A stretch of DNA of 64,000 nt, from positions 1 through 64,000 of the forward strand of contig NZ_JAGEMN010000005.1 in the NCBI RefSeq assembly GCF_017921835.1. The letters run 5' to 3'. The notes beneath the pieces are model-generated. The model saw nothing but the letters and a program-made list of their open reading frames with translations. It was not told the origin of the DNA and ran no database searches. Position numbers and translations under genes: made by a program. Below, piece by piece: positions 1-10,210 of this stretch (position 1 is its first letter; every line of letters begins with the position of its first letter). Source of the stretch: Sporosarcina sp. 6E9 (GTDB lineage Bacteria > Bacillota > Bacilli > Bacillales_A > Planococcaceae).

Positions 1-2
1 CG

Positions 3-525
3 GGCGACATCGGAACTGCTGGACCTACAGGCGCTACCGGCGACATCGGACCTGCTGGACCTACAGGCGCGACAGGCGACGTCGGACCTGCTGGACCTAC
101 GGGCGCGACGGGCGACATCGGACCTGCTGGACCTACGGGCGCGACGGGCGACATCGGACCTGCTGGACCTTCGGGCGCAACGGGCGACATCGGACCTGCT
201 GGACCTACGGGCGCGACGGGCGACATCGGACCTGCTGGACCTACGGGCGCAACGGGCGACATCGGACCTGCTGGACCTACGGGTGCGACGGGCGACATCG
301 GACCTGCTGGACCTACAGGTGCAACGGGCGACATCGGACCTGCTGGACCTACAGGCGCGACGGGCGACATCGGACCTGCTGGACCTACGGGCGCGACAGG
401 CGACATCGGACCTGCTGGACCTACGGGCGCGACGGGCGACATCGGACCTGCTGGACCTTCGGGTGCGACAGGCGACATCGGACCTGCTGGAGCTACAGGC
501 GCGACTGGAGCAACGGGTGTAGCCG
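3..525 (+). repeat. 36-bp tandem repeats encoding collagen GXY triplets
   Basis: Tandem units of 36 bases encode [12 protein letters not shown] with minor variants (GDVGPAG, GPSGAT). They continue beyond the left window edge. The near-identical units also keep other frames open, which produces spurious ORFs here. Confidence 0.95.
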
Positions 526-1046
526 GATCTGGTGCTATCATTCCATTTGCATCGGGCATTCCTTCTGTACTCACTTCTATACTTGGCGGTTTAGTTGGTA
601 CGACAAGTCTTGTAGGGTTTGGAAGTTCAGCAAGCACCGTTACCACTCTTGGAGGAAATATCGATCTTACAGGTGCTGGGGGCACTCTACTGAACTTTGC
701 CTTTTCAGTTCCACGTGCCGGGACCATTACATCAATCGCAGCCTACTTCAGCACTACACTGGCACTATCACTTATAGGATCATCTGTAACGATTAATGCT
801 CAATTATATAGATCATCCACTCCAAATAACATTTTTAGTCCAATTCCTGGAGCTACTGTAACATTAGCACCATCTCTCACAGGTTTAGTTTCAGTTGGGT
901 CGATTAGCAATGGTCTTACTACTGGATTATCCATTCCAGTTGCACCTCAAGATCGTTTATTACTAGTGTTCTCTATCACAGCAACTGGTTTGTCATTAGC
1001 AAACACTGTAATAGGTTACGCAAGCGCAGGTGTTGCAATTAGTTAA
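3..1046 (+). CDS. Collagen-like exosporium protein with BclB-type C-terminal domain (5' truncated)
   Basis: The open frame enters from the window edge, so the N-terminus is missing. Codons 3 to about 520 encode uninterrupted Gly-X-Y triplets, mostly the 12-residue unit [12 protein letters not shown]. The last ~175 residues form a non-collagen head containing [25 protein letters not shown] and [10 protein letters not shown] recognise this pattern as the BclB C-terminal domain of Bacillus exosporium glycoproteins. In that family the stalk forms a collagen-like triple helix and projects the head from the spore surface. The threonine-rich Y positions are typical O-glycosylation sites. The first 115 bases are identical to 4520-4634 in the next collagen gene, which points to exchange between paralogues. 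An intrinsic terminator follows. By analogy with its neighbours the missing start should carry the [10 protein letters not shown] domain, but that cannot be seen here. Confidence 0.93.
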   Translation, partial: GDIGTAGPTGATGDIGPAGPTGATGDVGPAGPTGATGDIGPAGPTGATGDIGPAGPSGATGDIGPAGPTGATGDIGPAGPTGATGDIGPAGPTGATGDIGPAGPTGATGDIGPAGPTGATGDIGPAGPTGATGDIGPAGPTGATGDIGPAGPSGATGDIGPAGATGATGATGVAGSGAIIPFASGIPSVLTSILGGLVGTTSLVGFGSSASTVTTLGGNIDLTGAGGTLLNFAFSVPRAGTITSIAAYFSTTLALSLIGSSVTINAQLYRSSTPNNIFSPIPGATVTLAPSLTGLVSVGSISNGLTTGLSIPVAPQDRLLLVFSITATGLSLANTVIGYASAGVAIS

Positions 1047-1080
1047 TTCAACTTTAGATAAAAAGCATCACGCTAATTAT

Positions 1081-1119
1081 AAGGAAGATTTACCTCAGTC
1101 TGGTAATCTTCCTTTTTTT
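1081..1119 (+). terminator. Intrinsic terminator after the BclB-like gene
   Basis: AAGGAAGATT pairs with AATCTTCCTT across a short loop and a run of T follows. It lies 35 bases past the stop codon of the collagen-like gene. Confidence 0.85.
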
Positions 1120-1321
1120 ATTATCTAAATGTAGCACCTAATTTTCTGCATTGAATACAATGTTATAGAGTTGGGTGTAAATCACGTCTTGGTTCTTAAA
1201 TGACTACTAAATTTTGTTAGTACTTTATGAAGAGTTTAAACTTCTAAAAAATTAATTGGAAGGGACATGATAGTTTAACCTAGCTACTCCCGTACGATAA
1301 AAAATGAAAGTGGTGAGTTTT

Positions 1322-1783
1322 ATGTCTATGCCTAACATCCCCAATATTACTCCTTTAATTTCTCTAAATCGTTGTGACACAATTAATCTTCTTCTATCTT
1401 CAATAGCCTTGGAGGAGATTAGCTTGTCACACATTCTAAATGCAGAAGGTGAAAAGCTTCAACTATTCCTAAAATCCAATCATAGATGTTTAGAGGATTT
1501 TTTGGACATCAATGAAAGCATAAATAAGACACTTCGCACAGTAGTAAAATCTCAAATTTTGCTTGAACTTAAATTAGAAGATGTTGTTGAGTTGGATAGA
1601 AAAACACATTGTAAAGATAAATGCTGCAATAATTGCCGTAAGAGTCGTTGTAAAGATGAATGTTGCACTATTTGCCGTAAGAGTCGCTGTAAGGATGAAT
1701 GTTGCACTAATTGCTGTAAGAATCGTTGTCAGCATCACAGCAAGAATCCTTGTAAGGATTGTCTGGATAAAAAGCTTGGATGA
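1322..1783 (+). CDS. Spore-surface-type N-terminal domain fused to a cysteine-rich repeat tail
   Basis: The first ~85 residues ([15 protein letters not shown]..., SSIALEEISLSHILNAEGEK) match the N-terminal domain of the collagen-like proteins in this island. Instead of a collagen stalk it ends in about 55 residues with 15 cysteines, organised as repeats of CKDxCCxxCRKSR. I chose ATG 1322 over 1304 because GGTGAG sits about 6 bases upstream and MS-PNIPN is the family start. The tail is hydrophilic and basic and looks built for disulphide cross-linking or metal binding; both roles are inference. No terminator separates it from the next two genes, so 1322-3426 may be one operon. I do not recognise the full architecture. 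Confidence 0.8.
   Translation: MSMPNIPNITPLISLNRCDTINLLLSSIALEEISLSHILNAEGEKLQLFLKSNHRCLEDFLDINESINKTLRTVVKSQILLELKLEDVVELDRKTHCKDKCCNNCRKSRCKDECCTICRKSRCKDECCTNCCKNRCQHHSKNPCKDCLDKKLG
1606..1757 (+). repeat. 39-bp tandem repeats encoding cysteine-rich units
   Basis: About three and a half units of 39 bases, each encoding C-K-D-x-C-C-x-x-C-R-K-S-R or a close variant, form the C-terminal tail of the gene at 1322. Units differ by a few substitutions, so this is an expanded in-frame repeat. Confidence 0.8.
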
Positions 1784-1852
1784 AATGTTTAAGGTTAGAT
1801 ATACGCATATATAGAAATGCCTAGTTGCATAGGGGAAGGAGGACGCGTAAAA

Positions 1853-2311
1853 ATGAAAATGGATTATATCACCGCTTATAAAAAAGTAGAACCAGAGTAT
1901 ATAATTTTCTTTCGTTCTTTTTTACTTTTTCTTACGAAAATATTCGACTCCCTTTCAACTCATGAATCCTTACCTATAGAAACATCCAATAAAATAGAAC
2001 GGAATTTTATGACTTCCCTTTCTTTACTATGGACTATGCATGTATCCATTTTTTCAAAGAAAGTATTGTGCCCCAAAATCTTCCACAATAGTTTTTCTCA
2101 ACAAACTTGTGACGATTATCAATCAAGAGGGATTTTGCCTCTTTTACAACAACTAATGAGAGAAGTCGAACAATATCCCTTCCTTAATGAAGACTACAAA
2201 GCACATTGCGTAAATACTTTGGAACAAATTTCACGATATTATTATTCTTCAACTCCTATCATTGTTGAATCAAATCTTCATGTTCCTCCTCCATGGTTAT
2301 CAAGTATATAA
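1853..2311 (+). CDS. Hypothetical protein in the exosporium-like operon
   Basis: A 152-residue protein beginning MKMDYITAYKK. ATG 1853 is preferred over the in-frame ATG 1817 because GAAGGAGGA (1835-1843) lies about 9 bases before it. I see no signal peptide, membrane helix or catalytic motif. It has aromatic- and serine-rich stretches and a proline-rich end (HVPPPWLSSI). It sits between the Cys-rich surface-type protein and a glycosyltransferase with short gaps (69 and 44 bases), so a role in assembling or modifying the same surface layer is plausible but inferred. I do not recognise the family. Confidence 0.7.
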   Translation: MKMDYITAYKKVEPEYIIFFRSFLLFLTKIFDSLSTHESLPIETSNKIERNFMTSLSLLWTMHVSIFSKKVLCPKIFHNSFSQQTCDDYQSRGILPLLQQLMREVEQYPFLNEDYKAHCVNTLEQISRYYYSSTPIIVESNLHVPPPWLSSI

Positions 2312-2355
2312 TTTTGAACGCCTAGTATGGTCATCCCAATTTAGGAAGTGAGTAT

Positions 2356-3426
2356 ATGAACGCTATTCCCACGATTACTCTATGTATGATTGTGAAAGAT
2401 GAAGCTAATTTCATTAATGCTTGTTTAGAAAGTGTGAAGGGACTAGTCAGTGAGATTATCATCGTAGATACAGGTTCTTCTGATCAAACAATTGAAATAT
2501 GTAAGAACCATGGTGCGAAAGTATATTCTTATCAGTGGAAAAATGATTTTGCAGATGCACGGAATTATGGACTATCATTTTCAACAGGAGACTGGATTTT
2601 ATGGTTAGATGCAGATGAAGAATTAGACGGCATTAATAAATCTATAATTCCAGAGATTCTCGAAAATACGAATGCCCAAATACTCTCTTTACCCGTCCAT
2701 AATTACTATGGGAAAACAACCACAGTTGATAAAAACAATGTTTATTTATTATACCAACTGCGTATATTTCGAAATCATAAAAACATTATATTTCAAAACC
2801 GTATTCACGAGATACCACTTCTACCAGCAGAAATAACGGAAAAAGACATTGAAAGTCTTCCAGTGGCTATTCATCATTATGGTTATTTACAGGATGTAAC
2901 GGAAACGAAACAAAAGAGCACACGAAATATTAAAATTCTACAACAAGAGTTGTCTGATCCCGCACATAGTCCTTGGATAGAATACCATTTGGCTAGTGAA
3001 TTTTATAGACTAGAAAAATATCAATTGGCATTTCAGTTAGCAAATCAATCCATTTTACTTTTCTTGCAAAAAAGTCAGAAACCGCCTTCCCTACTTTACA
3101 AATTAAAATATGCGATTTTAATAGAAACAGATAGTCTAGAAGGTGCTTTGCCGGGTATTGAGAAAGCAATTCTTCTTTATCCAGATTATGTAGATTTACA
3201 TTTTTATATGGGCTTCATTCTATATAGATTGGAAAACTATAAGGAGGCTTTACAAGCATTTGAAAAATGCCTTGAATTAGGGGATCATCACACTGAACAT
3301 CTTGTTCTAAAGGGAATGGGGAGCTTTAAAGCGTGGCGATACAAAGGATTGTGTCTTGAACAATTAGGCAAGATGGATGAGGCGCAAGCTGCATTTCGAT
3401 ACGAAAAGAAAACACAGATGGATTAG
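2356..3426 (+). CDS. Family 2 glycosyltransferase with C-terminal TPR-like region
   Basis: Residues 6-100 form a GT-A fold: CMIVKDEANFI at the start, the nucleotide-sugar DTGS motif (38-41) and the metal-binding DADE (85-88). Residues ~195-350 are helical TPR-like repeats (LHFYMGFILYRLENYKEALQAFEKCLELG), as in SunS-type glycosyltransferases that modify proteins. GGAAGTGAG precedes ATG 2356. It is cytosolic by sequence. Its position inside the collagen-like gene island, before a strong terminator, suggests it glycosylates these threonine-rich proteins or builds their glycan; this is inference from context. A second enzyme of the same architecture is encoded at 6217-7311 on the other strand. 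Confidence 0.88.
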   Translation: MNAIPTITLCMIVKDEANFINACLESVKGLVSEIIIVDTGSSDQTIEICKNHGAKVYSYQWKNDFADARNYGLSFSTGDWILWLDADEELDGINKSIIPEILENTNAQILSLPVHNYYGKTTTVDKNNVYLLYQLRIFRNHKNIIFQNRIHEIPLLPAEITEKDIESLPVAIHHYGYLQDVTETKQKSTRNIKILQQELSDPAHSPWIEYHLASEFYRLEKYQLAFQLANQSILLFLQKSQKPPSLLYKLKYAILIETDSLEGALPGIEKAILLYPDYVDLHFYMGFILYRLENYKEALQAFEKCLELGDHHTEHLVLKGMGSFKAWRYKGLCLEQLGKMDEAQAAFRYEKKTQMD

Positions 3427-3466
3427 GGTTGTAAATCATCGCCAGTATTTATAACTATAACTTAGA

Positions 3467-3513
3467 CAATGAAAAGATGACTCTGGTATCGTTCCAGAGT
3501 CATCTTTTCATTG
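3467..3513 (+). terminator. Very strong 20-bp perfect stem-loop terminator
   Basis: CAATGAAAAGATGACTCTGG and its exact complement flank the 7-base loop TATCGTT, closing the 1322-3426 transcription unit. There are T-rich bases in the descending arm on both strands, so it may work in either direction. Confidence 0.85.
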
Positions 3514-3695
3514 TACAAAATAATCATTTTTTACTGGGTTCAAATCATATGTGACTTGGTCTGTTTAGCAATGGATCTCCAACATCTAATCAAGGGCGAC
3601 GGGTCCTCCCTCACTTCTGGTGGTAAGGGTGTTCTCGTCTATTCTTTTAATAATTAGTTTTTTCTCTGCCTTATTAACAACACTAGAGACATTTA

Positions 3696-3738
3696 GCTTA
3701 TCCCCTTTTTCCTTACCTGCATAGATTATATAGGACAA
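3696..3738 (+). promoter_or_regulatory. Promoter-like motif shared by the surface-protein genes
   Basis: It contains GCTTATCC, then TACCTG, then ATAGATTATATAG and ACA, about 60-100 bases before the ATG at 3799. The same ordered blocks occur before the genes at 7582, 8123 and 10211. The CATAGATTA stretch resembles the sigma-K -10 element (CATAnnnTA), which would fit mother-cell expression. The -35 match is poor, so the sigma assignment is only a suggestion. Confidence 0.45.
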
Positions 3739-3798
3739 CTCTTATTTGTCATTTGTGACATAAAGTGTTGTTAAAAAAAATTAGAAAGGAGTGATCAA

Positions 3799-5649
<1,851 letters not shown>

Positions 5650-5767
5650 CATCTTAAATAAATCGCTGAACTGCATTTGACTTTAGACTTCTAATTATTC
5701 AAGAATTGTAAAGGTATCGCGGAATAGGCATGTCACTTTTAAACACAAACTAACACAAGAGTAAGTC

Positions 5768-5813
5768 AAGAGTAAGTCAACCTAGGTAACCCGGTTGACT
5801 TACTCTTATTTTG
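5768..5813 (+). terminator. Intrinsic terminator after the 3799 collagen gene
   Basis: AAGAGTAAGTCAACC (5768-5782) pairs exactly with GGTTGACTTACTCTT (5793-5807) over a 10-base loop, followed by ATTTTG. The ascending arm is preceded by a direct repeat of AGAGTAAGTCA. Confidence 0.85.
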
Positions 5814-6216
5814 ATATGCTTCATGCTGAAGAATCTCCACTATATTTTTTAAACTATTCTATACAATAACAGTAAAATTCTAATCTAGGATGATCTGAAA
5901 AGATCGTAAATCGGACTCTAATTCTGTCTAAAAGTTCCTAAAGCAAAAAAACAATCCGCTAGTCTACCGCAAGCTGAAATGTTATCCTCTATTCCTCCTT
6001 TTTCTGTTTGTTTCTTCTTCATTTTTAACAATCATGCATAAACTGATTGTGACCATCTGCCCCCCCACATTGTCAACCTATATGTATGTTTAATTAACTT
6101 GTCCAATGATTTAATCATTGGACATTTATAAACATCCTGCGTTTCTATAAAACGCAGGATGTTTCATGGAGAGCAAATTGATTTAGGCCACTTCCCAACA
6201 TCTTAGTCAGTGCAAA
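5814..6216. other. Intergenic region with two perfect hairpins
   Basis: I see no gene here. It holds two adjacent inverted repeats at its right end. TGTCCAATGATT/AATCATTGGACA spans 6100-6124 and AAACATCCTGCGTTT/AAACGCAGGATGTTT spans 6130-6164. Read on the minus strand, the second can terminate the glycosyltransferase gene ending at 6217. The stretch from 5814 to 6095 shows nothing I can interpret. Confidence 0.6.
6130..6164 (-). terminator. Terminator of the minus-strand glycosyltransferase gene
   Basis: A perfect 15-bp stem with the 5-base loop CTATA lies 53 bases downstream of the stop codon of the gene at 6217. The minus-strand descending arm ends in GTTT and is followed by a weak T-rich tail. 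A second perfect hairpin (6100-6124) lies directly beyond it. Confidence 0.6.
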
Positions 6217-7311
6217 TTATTCATTTTTATTTTCTTTATATTTTTCAAAAAAATCCTCATTATATTTTACTTTAGGGTCATTCGGTCGATATTTTTTAGC
6301 TTTATTATTATGTTCTTCAGAAAGTTTGGCGTCCCCTATCTCCCAATAACACAAGCATAACTGAAGATGTGGATACCAGGTTGAGTAAGCTTCTTGCTTA
6401 AATCCTTGATGGTCATCTTCCACTATTTCAAGGGCTAATCGATACCATATGATAGCCTTTTTATAATTCCTTTTACTTTTATAAAGATCTCCTAGTCGAC
6501 AAGAAACCTCTGGCCGTGGAACATCATAACAAATAGACATTACTAGTGATTCATTTTCTTTTTCTACATTGCCAAGATTTCTATAACACTCTGCCATGTA
6601 TATACAAGCTCGGATTTCATCCTCAACCCACCCTTTTTTTGTCGCTAAAAACATTTGATAAAACATGGTCGATTTTTGAAACTGAGCATGATCTTTTAAT
6701 TCATTTGCATAATAATATAAATCCCTTGGTGAAAATTCTTCTCCTTTTTCCAAGCGTTCTTCATAAATTTTAAGGTTTCGATCACTTTGACTAGATTTCT
6801 TTGTTTTATCATTTTTGCGATGAGTAATAGCTATATCAGCATTAAAAACATTCCCACCAACTTCTAAATATTCATGGACAGGACCAATCCACTTAAAGTT
6901 ATTCTCTCTCTTTACCAAACGGTTTCTCCTATAACTAAAGGTTGGATTGCCATATTCGTCAAAAGCAATATGATAAATCATTGAAACTGCATCAATTGAT
7001 ACATCTAGACTGTTTTTCAGGGTTTTAAATTTATTTAATTCCTCTATTGGCAAGTTATCATCCGCATCTAACCATAAGATATAATCCATTGTTGCATGAC
7101 TAAATGCAAAGTTTCTTGCAGCTGAGAAATCATTAATCCATGTAAAGTCGAAAACCTTTTCAGTGAACTCCTTTGCTATTTCTTTTGTCTTATCTTTCGA
7201 ACCTGTATCCACAATAATTATTTCATCACAAATCTCCCTTACACTATTTAAACATTGATGTAATACCTCTTCTTCATCTTTCACGATCACACAAAGAGTT
7301 ATTGTACACAT
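6217..7311 (-). CDS. Family 2 glycosyltransferase with helical repeat C-terminus
   Basis: A 364-residue GT-A glycosyltransferase. TLCVIVKDEEEV opens the fold, DTGS is at 35-38 and the metal-binding DADD at 82-85. Residues ~185-350 are TPR-like helices (MAECYRNLG, RLGDLYKSKRNYKKAIIWYRLALEI). GGTGGTGA lies 6 bases before ATG 7311. It shares architecture with the glycosyltransferase at 2356 but the two sequences are clearly diverged. It is oriented against the collagen genes and has its own terminator, so it is a separate transcription unit. Modification of the collagen-like proteins or another surface glycan is inferred from position only. Confidence 0.87.
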   Translation of the reverse strand: MCTITLCVIVKDEEEVLHQCLNSVREICDEIIIVDTGSKDKTKEIAKEFTEKVFDFTWINDFSAARNFAFSHATMDYILWLDADDNLPIEELNKFKTLKNSLDVSIDAVSMIYHIAFDEYGNPTFSYRRNRLVKRENNFKWIGPVHEYLEVGGNVFNADIAITHRKNDKTKKSSQSDRNLKIYEERLEKGEEFSPRDLYYYANELKDHAQFQKSTMFYQMFLATKKGWVEDEIRACIYMAECYRNLGNVEKENESLVMSICYDVPRPEVSCRLGDLYKSKRNYKKAIIWYRLALEIVEDDHQGFKQEAYSTWYPHLQLCLCYWEIGDAKLSEEHNNKAKKYRPNDPKVKYNEDFFEKYKENKNE

Positions 7312-7462
7312 AATCTATCACCACCAAATTAGAAAATTATAATATCATATGGTGTTATTAGATATTTGGGAACCATGTTGATATGAATGTGGGCTTAATA
7401 TGTATTGTTCGCTTTGTAAAATGTTATATCCAAGGTAGATCTAAGAGGAACGCAAATGTACA

Positions 7463-7503
7463 AACCCTTTCTTCGTACCTTGAATAGACTACAGATAGAA
7501 CAA
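7463..7503 (+). promoter_or_regulatory. Promoter-like motif shared by the surface-protein genes
   Basis: A diverged form of the conserved motif: CCCTTTCTTCGTACCTTG followed by AATAGACTACAGATAGAACA, about 80 bases before ATG 7582. The AATAGA and ATAGAACA blocks match those before 8123. Confidence 0.4.
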
Positions 7504-7581
7504 CCCTTACACTTCCTATAGCACTTGTTAGCTATTAGAAATACTGGGTTATTCAATAAAAAGAAGAAAGGAAGATGTCGT

Positions 7582-7884
7582 ATGTCGCAAGCAAATATTC
7601 CTAATATCACGCCAATAATTTCAATTACAAGGAGTGAAGTGATTAACCTCCTCTTGGCTTCCATTGCTTTGGAAGAATTAGGACTTGCTCACATCATTAA
7701 TGCTGAAGCGGAAAAAATTCAATATGTTCTAGGTACATTACCTGGATTGTCTCCAGCAGCTACATTAGCGGAAATATTAGCGGTAAATGAAAGCGTTCAA
7801 GATGTGCTTGATTTGGTAATAAAGAAAGAATTGCTGTTAGAAAGTAAATTAAAACAAGTAATCAGAACAATACCTAATACGTGA
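7582..7884 (+). CDS. Stand-alone copy of the surface-protein N-terminal domain
   Basis: A 100-residue protein that is entirely the [17 protein letters not shown]... [23 protein letters not shown] domain and stops where the collagen stalk would begin. ATG 7582 is preferred to the in-frame ATG 7525 because an AAAGGAAG site lies just upstream and the family begins MSQ. It has no cysteine, signal peptide or membrane helix, and is predicted mostly helical. Possible roles are a basal-layer or capping subunit that co-assembles with the stalked proteins; this is inference. It has its own promoter-like motif and terminator. The whole unit was later duplicated, and the second copy (9691-9893) has decayed. 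Confidence 0.85.
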   Translation: MSQANIPNITPIISITRSEVINLLLASIALEELGLAHIINAEAEKIQYVLGTLPGLSPAATLAEILAVNESVQDVLDLVIKKELLLESKLKQVIRTIPNT

Positions 7885-7888
7885 ACAG

Positions 7889-7920
7889 AAGACTCCAGTA
7901 TCGTTCTCTGGAGTCTTTAT
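7889..7920 (+). terminator. Terminator after the stand-alone domain gene
   Basis: AAGACTCCAG pairs with CTGGAGTCTT around a 9-base loop and is followed by TTATTTATG. The same hairpin, with one loop change, recurs at 9898-9929 after the decayed copy. Confidence 0.8.
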
Positions 7921-8021
7921 TTATGTTCCTCAAAACATAATAATCTTCTTGTAAAATCCATTATTCAGGGCATCATCCATAACCGATTCATCGTCTACTT
8001 TTTATACATAAGGGACGCATG

Positions 8022-8065
8022 GCTTATCCACTTTCATCTCACCTGAATAGATTAGAAATAGAACA
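8022..8065 (+). promoter_or_regulatory. Promoter-like motif shared by the surface-protein genes
   Basis: GCTTATCCACTTTCATCT, CACCTG, AATAGATTAGAAATAGAACA in order, about 60-100 bases before ATG 8123. Nearly identical to 10113-10156, as expected from the segmental duplication, but the blocks are also kept before the more distant gene at 3799. Confidence 0.45.
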
Positions 8066-8122
8066 AGCCTTATTCTATCTTTTACGATAAAGGACTGTTC
8101 AAAAAAGAAAAGGAGAGATTAT

Positions 8123-9658
8123 ATGTCTCAACCAAACATCCCTAATATCACCCCTGATATTTCGCTTACGAGGGATGATGTCATCAACCTACTCTTAGCC
8201 TCCATTGCAATGGAAGAGTTGGGACTAGCACATATCATTAATGCAGAAGGGGAAAAGATTCAATATGCACTCGGCACGATACCTGGCTTGACTCCGTCGG
8301 CTTCGTTAGAGGATATCTTACAAGTAAATACAAGCGTCCAAGATATGCTCGAGTTAGCGATGAAAAAGGAGTTGTTATTGGATAGCAAATTGAAACAAGT
8401 TACTCAAATCACTACAGGAAGTGGGATTACAGGCGCTACTGGACCTACGGGCGCGACAGGCGATATTGGACCTGCTGGACCTACGGGCGCGACGGGCGAC
8501 ATTGGACCTGCTGGACCTACCGGCGCTACAGGCGACATTGGACCTGCTGGACCTACCGGCGCGACAGGCGATATTGGACCTGCTGGACCTACCGGCGCTA
8601 CAGGCGATATTGGACCTGCTGGACCTACGGGCGCGACGGGCGACATTGGACCTGCTGGACCTACCGGCGCTACAGGCGACATTGGACCTGCTGGACCTAC
8701 CGGCGCTACAGGCGATATTGGACCTGCTGGACCTACCGGCGCTACCGGCGATATTGGACCTGCTGGTCCTACGGGCGCGACGGGCGACATTGGACCTGCT
8801 GGACCTACCGGCGCTACAGGCGACATTGGACCTGCTGGACCTACCGGCGCTACAGGCGACATTGGACCTGCTGGACCTACCGGCGCTACAGGCGACATTG
8901 GACCTGCTGGACCTACCGGCGCTACAGGCGATATTGGACCTGCTGGACCTACGGGCGCTATCGGCGATATTGGACCTGCTGGTCCTACGGGCGCGATGGG
9001 CGACATTGGACCTGCTGGACCTACGGGCGCTACCGGCGACATTGGACCTGCTGGACCTACCGGCGCTACCGGCGATATTGGACCTGCTGGACCTACCGGC
9101 GCGACGGGCGACATTGGACCTGCTGGACCTACCGGCGCTACCGGCGACATTGGACCTGCTGGACCTACGGGCGCGACGGGCAACATCGGACCTGCTGGAC
9201 CTACGGGAGCTACCGGGAATACTGGCGCTACCGGAACTACCGGTGCTACTGGTGCAAGTGCTCTAATACAAAACGGATTATTTAGTGTTAATGTAACATC
9301 TGTAGCAAATGGCACAGCCATTTCGTATTCAACCACGTTTATTAATGGCACTGACATTTCTCACCCTTCAAACACAACCTTTGCTCTAGCAGCTGGGCAC
9401 ATTTATTTGGTTTCGTATACTTTCAGAGCAACTAGTTCTATAAATGGAAATATTACTGTTACACCAAGATTTAATGCGGTATTTCAGAGTCGTTTTTCAG
9501 GTAAATCAGTTACCGGGATTGTAGATCCAAATGTTAGCGTGTCAGGAACGTTCTTAGCCAATTCTACTGCAGGTGCCATTACATTAGATTTTATTTATAA
9601 TGGATCTGCAACTACCACTTTGTCTGATGGTTCTGTTTCGATTATTGAAGTTCAGTAA
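8123..9658 (+). CDS. Collagen-like surface glycoprotein with beta-rich C-terminal head
   Basis: 511 residues. Residues 1-98 are the shared N-terminal domain, ~101-378 are Gly-X-Y triplets built from about 21 [12 protein letters not shown] units, and ~379-511 are a head. The head contains [29 protein letters not shown] and [10 protein letters not shown], a pattern compatible with the C1q/TNF-like jelly-roll of BclA-type proteins, though this is less clear than for the 10211 gene. AAAGGAGAG lies 8 bases before the ATG. The stalk uses GGCGACATTGGA codons rather than GACATCGGA as in the other genes, so its repeats have been homogenised within the gene. It has no signal peptide, as expected for an exosporium protein. 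Confidence 0.9.
   Translation: MSQPNIPNITPDISLTRDDVINLLLASIAMEELGLAHIINAEGEKIQYALGTIPGLTPSASLEDILQVNTSVQDMLELAMKKELLLDSKLKQVTQITTGSGITGATGPTGATGDIGPAGPTGATGDIGPAGPTGATGDIGPAGPTGATGDIGPAGPTGATGDIGPAGPTGATGDIGPAGPTGATGDIGPAGPTGATGDIGPAGPTGATGDIGPAGPTGATGDIGPAGPTGATGDIGPAGPTGATGDIGPAGPTGATGDIGPAGPTGATGDIGPAGPTGAIGDIGPAGPTGAMGDIGPAGPTGATGDIGPAGPTGATGDIGPAGPTGATGDIGPAGPTGATGDIGPAGPTGATGNIGPAGPTGATGNTGATGTTGATGASALIQNGLFSVNVTSVANGTAISYSTTFINGTDISHPSNTTFALAAGHIYLVSYTFRATSSINGNITVTPRFNAVFQSRFSGKSVTGIVDPNVSVSGTFLANSTAGAITLDFIYNGSATTTLSDGSVSIIEVQ
8430..9258 (+). repeat. 36-bp tandem repeats of the collagen stalk
   Basis: About 21 units of 36 bases encoding [12 protein letters not shown], with rare variants GAIGDIG and GAMGDIG. 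Codon choice (ATT for Ile) is nearly uniform and differs from the stalks on either side. Confidence 0.93.
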
Positions 9659-9690
9659 AATACAAGGGGTTGGCACCTGCCTTGCCTTCC

Positions 9691-9893
9691 CCAATAATTA
9701 GGACTGGTGTGATTAACCTCCTCTTCGCTTCCATTGCTTCGAAGGAATTAGGACTCGCTCACGTCATCAATGCGTAGGTTAAAAAAATTCAACATGTTCT
9801 ATGTACATTACCTCGATTGTCTCCAGCAGCGTCATTAGCGGAAATATTAGCGGTAAATGAAAACAAGTAATCAGAACAATACCTAATTCGCGA
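9691..9893 (+). pseudogene. Decayed duplicate of the stand-alone N-terminal domain gene
   Basis: This aligns base for base with 7615-7884, for example TGATTAACCTCCTCTTCG and TCATTAGCGGAAATATTAGC. It lacks the first ~10 codons and has an in-frame TAG at 9775-9777. A deletion of about 60 bases joins GTAAATGAAA directly to ACAAGTAATC, and the stop codon has become CGA. The original terminator hairpin follows at 9898. It is clearly a broken copy. Confidence 0.88.
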
Positions 9894-9897
9894 ACAG

Positions 9898-9929
9898 AAG
9901 ACTCCAGTATCGTTCACTGGAGTCTTTAT
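9898..9929 (+). terminator. Terminator copy after the pseudogene
   Basis: AAGACTCCAG / CTGGAGTCTT with a TTATTT tail, the duplicate of 7889-7920. The stem is unchanged although the gene before it is broken. Confidence 0.75.
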
Positions 9930-10112
9930 TTATGTTCATTTAAATATAATAATCCTCTTGTAAAATGTCCTTTATTCAGGACGCCATCCATAAGAATTTC
10001 GTTTTTCAGCAATAGGTTATCCATTTCGTTGTCAGAAAACCATCGCGGCCCATAGTGAATCCATATCCCTAAACGATTCATCGTATATTTTTTTATACAT
10101 AAGGGGCGCATG

Positions 10113-10156
10113 GCTTATCCACTTTCTTCTCACCTGAATAGAATATAAATAGAGCA
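10113..10156 (+). promoter_or_regulatory. Promoter-like motif shared by the surface-protein genes
   Basis: GCTTATCCACTTTCTTCT, CACCTG, AATAGAATATAAATAGAGCA in order before ATG 10211, matching 8022-8065 with few changes. Upstream of it, this copy carries about 70 extra bases compared with the 8123 leader. Confidence 0.45.
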
Positions 10157-10210
10157 CCCTCATTGTGAAGGAATGTTCAAAAAAAAAGAAAAAGAAAAAG
10201 GAGAGATTAT

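Noticed and set aside
9661..9690. Terminator after the 8123 collagen gene
   Set aside because: GGGG-GGC / GCC-CCCC can pair with mismatches but no T-run follows, so I did not list it.
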